Below, one piece after another: positions 28,197 through 36,200 of a stretch of DNA of 64,000 nucleotides. The first letter of the stretch is position 1; every line of letters begins with the position of its first letter. Below the pieces are notes generated by a model. The model was not told where the DNA came from. It ran no database searches and was given only the letters and a program-made list of their open reading frames with translations. The position numbers were made by a program, and so were the translations under genes. Origin of the DNA: Hahnella lacustris (lineage in GTDB: Bacteria > Pseudomonadota > Gammaproteobacteria > Burkholderiales > Burkholderiaceae_A); contig OZ239148.1 of assembly GCA_965194655.1 (NCBI GenBank), positions 558,001 through 622,000 on the forward strand. Reading direction: 5' to 3'.

Positions 28197-29818
28197 GCAA
28201 GGCCGTTTTTGAGGAACTCCACCAGGAGGCCCACCGGTCGTCCGGTTGCACCTTTTTGAGCGCCGCTCTTCCATGCGGTCCCGGCGATATCCAGGTGGGC
28301 CCAGCGATAGGCCTTGGCAAATCTCCAGAGGAAACAGGCGGCAGTGACGCTACCCGCCGCGCGTCCACCGATATTGGCCATGTCTGCGAAGGGGGACTTG
28401 AGCTGCTCTTGGTAGTCCTCTTCGAGCGGCATGCGCCATGCTGGGTCGAGCCGCTTTTTGCCTGCCTGGATCAGGGCTTCAGCCAAAGCATCGTCTGCCG
28501 AGAACAGGCCCGAATTCACATGGCCCAGGGCAATGACGCAAGCCCCTGTGAGGGTGGCCATATCGACCACACAGGCAGGCTTGAAGTGTTTCTCTACGTA
28601 AGTGAGCGCGTCGCAGAGGATGAGACGACCTTCAGCGTCGGTATTGAGAATTTCAATGGTCTGACCCGACATGGAGGTGACGATGTCACCGGGCCGCGTG
28701 GCGGTACCACTGGGCATGTTTTCACAGGTGGGAATGATGCCTACGACGTTGCGCTTCAGGCCCATCTCTCCCACTGCGCGCATGACGCCCAGCACGCTGG
28801 AGGCTCCGGACATGTCGTACTTCATCTCATCCATATCGGCACCTGGCTTGAGTGAGATTCCCCCGGTGTCGAAGGTGATGCCTTTCCCAACCAGCACCAT
28901 GGGCGCCTCTTTGGCTGTGCCCCCGTTGTGATGCAGGACAATGAACTGGGGCGGCTGCGCAGATCCAGCGGAGACCGCGAGCAAGGCGTTCATGCCGAGC
29001 TTCTCCATGGCTGAACGGTCGAGCACCTCCACCTTCATGCGGAATTGGCGAGAAAGGCCACGCGCCACCACGGCAAGGTGGGTGGGGGTGCAGATGTTGG
29101 GAGGCAGATTACCCAGGTCCTTGGTGAGCTCAATGCCGTTGGCCACGGCCACTGCATCGGCCAAGACCTTTGGTGCATCGGAGGGACGCATGTCGCCTGG
29201 CAACAGCATCTCAACATCACGCAGTGCTGGCTGGTCCGACTTCACGGCCTTGGCCTTGGCGCCTGCAGCCTTTTCCTCGGGCTGCCCGTCTTTGCGGGTC
29301 TTGAACCGCTCGAATCGATAGAGCGCCTCTCGCATGGCGAGCACGTGGGTCTGAGCACGCCATTCACCGTCTTGGGTGTCCATCGCCAGCTCGGTGAGGT
29401 AGGACGAGACGCGTCGAACGCCTTTGAGTCCGACCATCGCCTTTGTGGCCGCCCGCACCGCTTCGGCATAGGCTTTTTCTTTGAAGGCCTCTTTTTTTCC
29501 GAGACCGACCAACAGCACCCGACTGACGCCGAGTCCGGGAAGGTCGCGCACGAGGGAGCAGCCGCCAAGCTTGGCATCGAAATCGCCGGATTTCAGGAGC
29601 TTGGCAATGGCGCCATCGGTCACCTTGTCGACCACTCGAGCCGAGGGCGAGAGTTCTGCTCCTGCTGCGGTGGCATAGACGCCGACCCAGGCGCAGTCTG
29701 CGTTGGAGCGATCGACGGGTTTGTTGCTTGCGCTGAAGTCAAGCGACTCTCGGGCTTCGCCGGGGTCTTTCAGGTCTTTGGTTTCTTTGGAATCTTTGGG
29801 GGTGGAGGTGGCGGTCAT
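28193..29818 (-). CDS. pepA: Leucyl aminopeptidase (PepA, M17)
   Basis: 541 residues; E. coli PepA has 503. VGKGITFDTGGISLKPG and NTDAEGRLILCDALTY are the M17 metal/active-site signatures (Lys, Asp, Glu and Arg ligands present). The N-domain, about 190 residues, is variable. Residues 8-21 are an unusual Lys/Asp/Glu-rich tract, and another charged stretch around 165-190 (PEEKAAGAKAKAVK) looks like a linker. It removes N-terminal residues from peptides; in E. coli it also binds DNA (XerA). It is divergent from lptF with overlapping -10 elements. Confidence 0.93.
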   Translation of the reverse strand: MTATSTPKDSKETKDLKDPGEARESLDFSASNKPVDRSNADCAWVGVYATAAGAELSPSARVVDKVTDGAIAKLLKSGDFDAKLGGCSLVRDLPGLGVSRVLLVGLGKKEAFKEKAYAEAVRAATKAMVGLKGVRRVSSYLTELAMDTQDGEWRAQTHVLAMREALYRFERFKTRKDGQPEEKAAGAKAKAVKSDQPALRDVEMLLPGDMRPSDAPKVLADAVAVANGIELTKDLGNLPPNICTPTHLAVVARGLSRQFRMKVEVLDRSAMEKLGMNALLAVSAGSAQPPQFIVLHHNGGTAKEAPMVLVGKGITFDTGGISLKPGADMDEMKYDMSGASSVLGVMRAVGEMGLKRNVVGIIPTCENMPSGTATRPGDIVTSMSGQTIEILNTDAEGRLILCDALTYVEKHFKPACVVDMATLTGACVIALGHVNSGLFSADDALAEALIQAGKKRLDPAWRMPLEEDYQEQLKSPFADMANIGGRAAGSVTAACFLWRFAKAYRWAHLDIAGTAWKSGAQKGATGRPVGLLVEFLKNGLA

Positions 29819-29847
29819 GACACAATGCCTTTCTTCTGCAAAGCGCC

Positions 29848-29855
29848 ATTATAAA
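29848..29855. promoter_or_regulatory. Overlapping divergent -10 elements, pepA and lptF
   Basis: On the minus strand TATAAT (29853-29848) is a perfect -10, leaving a leader of about 22 bases to pepA. On the plus strand TATAAA (29850-29855) ends 5 bases before the GTG of lptF. The two hexamers share four bases, so RNA polymerase could serve only one direction at a time. -35 elements are weak on both sides. Confidence 0.5.
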
Positions 29856-29860
29856 AGTTC

Positions 29861-31018
29861 GTGATCTTTCACAAGTCTCTGGTGCGTGAGCTGCGTAGCA
29901 CGGCAGGAATGGTGTTTGCCACGATTCTTGCCATTGTGATCACCTCGGCGCTCATTCGTCAGCTCGGCCGAGCTGCTGCAGGCAAGGCGGACGAGGCGTT
30001 GCTGCTCCCTCTGATTGCCTTGTCATCTCTGAGCTCGCTGGGTCTGATCGCCTGCCTCACTGCCGTGATGTCGGTGCTCTTGGTGTTTTCACGGATGTGG
30101 CGAAGCTCAGAAATGGTGGTCTGGCAGTCGAGCGGGGTGAGTTCTGTTGACCTTCTGACCCCCGTGCTTCGATTCGCCCTCCCCTGGGTGCTGCTCACGG
30201 CCGCGTCCACGCTCTTCATCACCCCATGGACGCGGGATCAAACAGAGCGTCTTCGCGAGGGTTTTGAGTCAAGAGGAGACGCTCAGCGCCTCGCGCCCGG
30301 GCAGTTTGGCGAATCCTCTTCAGGGCGTAGGGTCTTTTTCGTCGAAAACCCCGACCCCAGCTCTGGGGAGCTCGGCCTGGTCTTCGTGCTGCAGCGAGAT
30401 GCCTCTGGCGCAGAGATGGTCTTGATGGCCTCTGGCGGACGATTGGAGACAGATGCTGATGGGCTCTCCTGGGCCCGGGTGCGCGATGGGATGCGGGTAG
30501 ACCTCTCTGCTCCGCAGACGCCATCTGCGCTTGCGGTGGGACGGATGTCCTTCGGTGAGTATTCGCTGCGGCTCGATGTGCCTCCCCCACGTCCATCACT
30601 GGATGCTTCTGTCCGTGCGCAGACGCTCACGGGGTTGTGGGCGGATTGGGGCGCCCAGGCCCAGGGGGAGTTGGCCTTTCGAGTCGGGCTGCCCTTGCTG
30701 ACGCTGTTGCTTGCCCTGCTCGCCGTTCCGCTGTCTTTTGTGAACCCCCGGCTTGGGCGGTCTTTTCACCTCGCGTCTGCTTTTCTGATCACCATGGCCG
30801 CCTTGAACCTGCTGACGGTGTCACAGTCCTGGATTGCGCAGCAGAAGGTCTCCTTTTCGTGGGGTTGGTGGCCGCTCCATCTCACGCTCCTGGGGATCAC
30901 TGCGCTGATGTTCTGGTGGCGCTATCGGCCCAGACGAGGTCTGTTCGCCAGACTCTCCGCACGCCTGGCCGGGCTCAGGGCCGCGCGTCAACTTCCCACT
31001 CGCAGCCAGAGCGCCTAA
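29861..31018 (+). CDS. lptF: LPS export permease LptF
   Basis: 385 residues from a GTG start. IFHKSLVRELRSTAGMVFATILAIVIT begins TM1, and six membrane helices flank a periplasmic beta-jellyroll (about residues 125-265) with FFVENPD..LGLVFVLQ, typical of LptF. With LptG and the ATPase LptB it extracts LPS from the inner membrane and feeds the LptC-A-D bridge. lptG follows after 6 bases. No Shine-Dalgarno is visible. The pepA/lptF divergence is a common proteobacterial arrangement. Confidence 0.94.
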   Translation: MIFHKSLVRELRSTAGMVFATILAIVITSALIRQLGRAAAGKADEALLLPLIALSSLSSLGLIACLTAVMSVLLVFSRMWRSSEMVVWQSSGVSSVDLLTPVLRFALPWVLLTAASTLFITPWTRDQTERLREGFESRGDAQRLAPGQFGESSSGRRVFFVENPDPSSGELGLVFVLQRDASGAEMVLMASGGRLETDADGLSWARVRDGMRVDLSAPQTPSALAVGRMSFGEYSLRLDVPPPRPSLDASVRAQTLTGLWADWGAQAQGELAFRVGLPLLTLLLALLAVPLSFVNPRLGRSFHLASAFLITMAALNLLTVSQSWIAQQKVSFSWGWWPLHLTLLGITALMFWWRYRPRRGLFARLSARLAGLRAARQLPTRSQSA

Positions 31019-31024
31019 GTCATC

Positions 31025-32149
31025 GTGGACCGACTCTCTCGCTACATGACACGCCTGGTTTGGCTGCGGGTCTTGATGGTTCTGGCCGGTCTGCTCGGAC
31101 TCTTTGCGGTCTTTGAGATGGTGGGGGAGTTGGATCGCATGGGCCGCGGTGGCTTTGGCTTCTCTGCCGCGCTGCAGGCCACCCTCTACAGGCTGCCGGC
31201 ATTGTCGGTGGAACTGATGCCAATTGCATGCCTGATTGGCGGGCTCTGGGCGTTTGCTGAATTGGCCGGTGAGTCTGAGTTCACGGCCGCCCGTGCAGCG
31301 GGCTATGGGCCGTTGAGGGCCGTGTCTGCCTTGCTGGTCATGGGTCTTCCGTTTGCGCTTGCCACAGCCGCGGTCTCTGAATGGGTCGTGCCTTGGAGCG
31401 AGGGAGAGTCTGCTCGAGTCAAAGCAATCGCACTAGGAGCCTCTGGTCGAAACGCATTAAAGTCGGGCTATTGGCTACGTGACCCCGCTGGAGTGCTCGG
31501 GGGGTCTGTCTCCGAGCGCATGGCGAATTTTTCAAATGTTCTCCCGGACCAGTCTCTCGAGCAGGTGGTGGTCTATGAATTTGACCAGGGGCGGCGCCTT
31601 CAGCGCGTGCTCCGAGCCCGTCGTGCGGTGGTCGAAGGCGCCCCTTCCCCGGCTGGGAGCAGGTGGCGTCTTGAGACGGTCGAGGGGTTGGTCTTTTCAC
31701 TGGACGGCGCAGTGAGTCGGTTTGAGGCGTCGGAGACGGTTCTGGAGAGCACCCTCACGCCCAGTGCTGTCTCGGCGCTGCGGGTGAAACCCGATCAGAT
31801 GTCGGCCAGAGATTTGTACGCCACCAGCAGCTTTCTTCGTGAAGCCCGCCAGCAGTCGGTTCGCTATGAGATGGCCTTCTGGAAGAAGATGCTGTATCCG
31901 TGGACGGTCTGGGTGATGCTGTTCCTGGCTTTGCCGGCTGCCTATGTGAAAGGACGCTCGGGTTCCCTCGGGCTGAAGCTGGGCCTCGGCATTGCCGCGG
32001 GGCTGGGCTTTCATCTGGTCAACAGCCTCTTTTCGCACCTCGGGCTGCTCGCTGCTTGGCCCCCGGTTCTGGTGGTCTTCCTGCCCAGCCTCGGGGCACT
32101 GCTTTTTGCGGCAAGCCTCTTTTCCTGGGTACAACGCAGGGGACTCTAG
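31025..32149 (+). CDS. lptG: LPS export permease LptG
   Basis: 374 residues from a GTG start. DRLSRYMTRLVWLRVLMVLAGLLGLF forms TM1. FAELAGESEFTAARAAGYGPLRAV is the coupling helix region contacting LptB. EMAFWKKMLYPWTVWVMLFLALP precedes the C-terminal helices. It is the second permease half of the LptB2FG extractor. lptF ends 6 bases upstream, so one transcript is likely. The next gene begins 28 bases downstream with its own -10-like element. Confidence 0.94.
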   Translation: MDRLSRYMTRLVWLRVLMVLAGLLGLFAVFEMVGELDRMGRGGFGFSAALQATLYRLPALSVELMPIACLIGGLWAFAELAGESEFTAARAAGYGPLRAVSALLVMGLPFALATAAVSEWVVPWSEGESARVKAIALGASGRNALKSGYWLRDPAGVLGGSVSERMANFSNVLPDQSLEQVVVYEFDQGRRLQRVLRARRAVVEGAPSPAGSRWRLETVEGLVFSLDGAVSRFEASETVLESTLTPSAVSALRVKPDQMSARDLYATSSFLREARQQSVRYEMAFWKKMLYPWTVWVMLFLALPAAYVKGRSGSLGLKLGLGIAAGLGFHLVNSLFSHLGLLAAWPPVLVVFLPSLGALLFAASLFSWVQRRGL

Positions 32150-32161
32150 GGATCTGGTCGT

Positions 32162-32167
32162 TACAAT
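32162..32167 (+). promoter_or_regulatory. -10-like hexamer before the ferredoxin reductase
   Basis: TACAAT lies 10 bases before the ATG at 32178, just after the lptG stop. No Shine-Dalgarno is seen in CCCCGGCATC. A convincing -35 is lacking. Confidence 0.35.
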
Positions 32168-32177
32168 CCCCGGCATC

Positions 32178-33233
32178 ATGACAAAAACCTGCACCCTCAC
32201 TCCCTCCGGACGAAGTTTTCCTGTTGACGATGGAGAAACCCTCCTGGCGGCCGCGCTGCGCGCTGGGGTGGTCCTCCCGTACGGCTGTAAAGATGGAGCC
32301 TGCGGCTCCTGTAAGGCCACGCTGGTGGTGGGGTCTGTAGACCTCGGCACCTACCAAAAGAAGGCGCTGAGTGACGCTGATCGCGATGCCGGGGGGTTGC
32401 TGCTCTGCCAGGCGCGTGCGGAGACGGACCTCACGGTATCCGCCCGAGTGGTTGCGGCCGAGGGCATGATTCCCATTCGAAAGCTGCCCTGTCGGGTCGC
32501 CAGCATTGAGCGCGCAGCCCCAGATGTGGCGGTGATCAAGCTGCAATTACCGGCTACCGAGAAGTTCGAGTTTCTTGCGGGTCAGTACATCGACATCCTC
32601 TTGAAGGATGGCAAGCGCCGAAGTTATTCAATGGCCTCCGCGCCTCACGAGCAGGGACCGATCGAGCTCCACATTCGTCACACGCCAGGGGGCGCCTTCA
32701 CCGATGCGCTGTTTGGCTCTGGGACGCCGTCCATCAATGCGGTCAAGGAGAAAGACATCCTGCGATTCGAAGGGCCTCAGGGCACCTTCTTCCTGCGCGA
32801 AGACAGTGCACGTCCCATGGTGCTTTTGGCGAGCGGTACGGGCTTTGCCCCGATCAAAGCGGTCGTGGAGCATGCCCGCTTCAAACACATCGAGCGCCCC
32901 ATGACGCTTTACTGGGGCGGGCGACGCCCGCACGACCTTTATATGATGGATCTCGCCCAGACTTGGGCCCGCGAGATGCCCCACTTTACGTTTGTGCCGG
33001 TGGTGAGTGATGCGCTGCCTGAGGATGCCTGGACCGGTCGCACGGGCTTTGTACACCAGGCCGTGATGCAAGACTTCCCAGACCTCTCCGGCCATAGTGT
33101 GTATGCCTGCGGCGCCCCGGTGGTTGTGCAGTCAGCCAAAGCAGACTTTATGGCCCATTGTGGGCTCCCTGAAGATGAGTTCTATGCCGACGCGTTCACG
33201 ACGGCTGCGGATCTCGCGAAGAAGCCCGCTTAA
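32178..33233 (+). CDS. 2Fe-2S/FAD NAD(P)H oxidoreductase (CDP-6-deoxy-3,4-glucoseen reductase-like)
   Basis: 351 residues from the ATG at 32178. Domains in order: plant-type [2Fe-2S] ferredoxin (1-90) with the cluster motif LPYGCKDGACGSCKATL and a fourth Cys in LLLCQAR; FAD domain with RRSYSMAS; NAD domain with VLLASGTGFAPIKAVVEH and VYACGAP. The order ferredoxin-FAD-NAD matches AscD/RfbI and phenol- or methane-monooxygenase reductases. Burkholderiales commonly annotate it as CDP-6-deoxy-delta-3,4-glucoseen reductase, yet no deoxysugar genes are near. It could be a general electron donor to an oxygenase. Its end overlaps the convergent uvrA by 38 bases. Confidence 0.82.
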   Translation: MTKTCTLTPSGRSFPVDDGETLLAAALRAGVVLPYGCKDGACGSCKATLVVGSVDLGTYQKKALSDADRDAGGLLLCQARAETDLTVSARVVAAEGMIPIRKLPCRVASIERAAPDVAVIKLQLPATEKFEFLAGQYIDILLKDGKRRSYSMASAPHEQGPIELHIRHTPGGAFTDALFGSGTPSINAVKEKDILRFEGPQGTFFLREDSARPMVLLASGTGFAPIKAVVEHARFKHIERPMTLYWGGRRPHDLYMMDLAQTWAREMPHFTFVPVVSDALPEDAWTGRTGFVHQAVMQDFPDLSGHSVYACGAPVVVQSAKADFMAHCGLPEDEFYADAFTTAADLAKKPA

Positions 33234-36200
33234 AGAAGTCATCCAAGCACCGCCCAGTGGGGGTGGGCTGCTTTGCAACCGTGCGGGGCGCCCCAGAAGC
33301 GACCACCTGCCCACCCGCTGCTCCGCCCGCTGGCCCCAAGTCCACCAGCCAGTCGGCCTGAGCCCAGAGGTCGAGCTGATGCTCGATCACCACCACGCTG
33401 TGCCCAAGCTCGACGAGCTGATGCAACGCATGAATGAGCCGCTCCACATCGGAGAGGTGAAGGCCCACAGTGGGCTCGTCTAGCACGTAGAGGGTATGGC
33501 CCGTTTGTCGAGTCTTGGCCAGCTCGGCCACCAGCTTGATGCGCTGTGACTCCCCGCCTGAGAGGGTGGGGCTAGGCTGCCCGAGGCTGAGGTAACCCAG
33601 TCCGAGATCCTGCATGAGTTGCAGCGGGCGCTTAATCTTAGAGACGCCATCAAAGGCTTCGAGTGCTTCATCCACCGACATGGACAGCACATCGGAAATG
33701 GCGTGCCCACGCCAACGCGCCAGTCGAGTCTCGGCATTGAATCGACTGCCGCCGCAGGCATCACAGACCACTCGAACGTTGGGCAGAAAACTCATCTCAA
33801 TGGTCTGCCAGCCTTGCCCCTCACAGACTTCACAGCGACCTTGTCCGGTGTTGAAGGAGAATCGATTGGCCGCCCATCCGCGCCTGCGGGCATCCTCACC
33901 ATCTGCATAGAGTTTGCGGATGTCATCCCAGAGGCCGGTATAGGTGGCAGGGGTTGAGCGTGGGGTCTTGCCAATGGGAGTCTGATCGACCTCTAAGACC
34001 CGATCAATGGATTCCCAATGTTGGATCGATTCGCATCCGCTCCACTGAACCTGGCGCGCCCGTCCTGCACGGGACCGTTGTTGGTCGACGGCTCGGCTGA
34101 GGTTGGCACGAAGGACATCCCGGACGAGGGTCGACTTACCTGAACCGGAGACGCCTGTGACGACGGTCAGACGCCTCAGCGGGATGGGTACCGTGACGCC
34201 CTTGAGGTTGTGCAGGCTGGCGGAGCGAATCTCTAGCCATTCCTCAGCAGGCACTCTGAGCGGAGCGGAAGGGGGCACCATCGGCTCGCGCAGGTAGCGC
34301 CCGGTGATGGAGGCTTCACAGGCCATGAGGTCGCTGGGTTGACCCTGCGCGACCACTGCGCCGCCGCGTTTTCCTGCCCCGGGGCCCATATCGATGAGGT
34401 GGTCCGCAATCGCCAGAGTCTCTTCATCGTGCTCGACCACCACCACCGTGTTGCCCTTCTGCTGAAGCTGACGCAGCAGCTTAAGGAGGGCCTGATTGTC
34501 TTGGGGGTGTAGGCCGATGGAAGGTTCGTCCAACACATAGCAGACGCCTTGAAGGTTTGAGCCGAGTTGTGCGGCCAGTCGTATCCGTTGGGCCTCGCCA
34601 CCGGAGAGGGTAGGGGCAGCGCGGTTGAGATTGAGATAACCCAGGCCGACCGAGCAGAGAAAGGCGACTCGCGCCTGAATCTCTTGAATGAGCCCCTCAG
34701 CGATGGCTGACTCTCTCGGGCCAAAGCCAGCGGCGGTGGAGGTGAGCCATCCGGGCAACTGGTCCAGTGCGAGATTGGAGACCTCATGGAGTCCCGTCCG
34801 GGCGATGGTCACGGCCCGAGCGATCGGGTTGAGTCGGGCCCCCTCGCAGCTGGGACAGGGAAGCTCAGTCGCTTCCTCTTCCGGGCTCTCACGCTCCAGG
34901 TATTGATCCTCCTCCCCGCTTTCCCCTTCCTTCAGGGCCTGACCAAAGAGGCCCGTGCCCGTGCAGCCTGGGCACCAGCCCAGGGCGTGGTTATAGGAGA
35001 ACATGCGAGGCTCGGGTTCCGGAAGGCTGGTGGTGCAGACCGGACAGGCTCGCTTGGTGGAATAGAGTCGTGCCTGAGGGCTCGCATCTCCCTGGAGTGG
35101 GGCCAGCACCGTGAGGCTTCCTTGTCCTTGTAGCACCGCCTCGTCCACAAGGGCACGGAGCTGTGCCTCCTGTTCGGGCGCGATCACCAGGTCTCCAATG
35201 GGCAGCTCGATGGTGTGCACCCGATAGCGATCCAGCCGGGGAAACTTTTCGGTCGACAGAAACGCCCCGTCCACCCTCAGGTGTTGATGTCCACGAGAGA
35301 GCGCCCATTTCGCCAGGTCTTGGTAGAGGCCCTTGCGTTGAACGACCAGAGGAGCCAGCAGGCCCACATGCTGGCCGCGGTAGTCGCGCATCAGGCTTGC
35401 GGTGATGGCTTCGGGGCTCTGCGGTGCAATGGGGCTTTGGCAGTCTGGGCAGTGCTGCTGACCCAGCTTCACATACAGCAGGCGCAGAAAGTGATGGATT
35501 TCAGTGAGGGTGCCGACCGTGCTCTTTCGTCCCCCTCGACTGGTGCGCTGCTCGATAGCGACCGTAGGCGCAATGCCGTAGATGGCATCTACGTCCGGAC
35601 GTGAGGCCGGCTGAACGAATTGACGGGCATAGGCATTGAGCGACTCCAGATATCGACGCTGGCCCTCTGAGAACAGAATGTCGAAAGCGAGCGTCGACTT
35701 CCCAGAGCCAGAGACGCCCGAGATGACCGTGAGCTGATTTCGGGGAATGGAGAGACTGACATCCTTGAGGTTGTGCTCGCGGGCATGGTGAATCTCGATG
35801 GCCTCAGCCGGTACAGCCCGTGGGAGGACCATGGGCACCCGGTCTTGAACGGAGAGGCCGCGCATGCGCGCCAGGGCCTGGCCGGTGTGAGACTCGGGAC
35901 AGGCGATGAGATCCTCTTGTTGGCCCTGAGCCACCAGTTGCCCTCCCGAGGGACCTGCCTCGGGGCCAAGGTCGAGGATCCAGTCGGCAGCCTCAATCAG
36001 GTCGAGGTTGTGCTCAATCACCACCAGGGAGTGGCCCGCACTGACCAGCGCCTGCAGGGCACGAATGAGCTTCGCGATGTCGTCGAAATGAAGGCCTGTG
36101 GTGGGCTCGTCGAAGATCAGCATCATGCCCTTCTTCGCTTTCCCCCCTCGCTCCAGCGCCTCAGCGAGGTGGCCTGCGATCTTGAGGCGTTGAGCCTCGC

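Noticed and set aside
29045..29854. 269-residue plus-strand open frame
   Set aside because: Antisense to pepA; Gly/His-rich by frame effect and ends in the pepA-lptF promoter gap.
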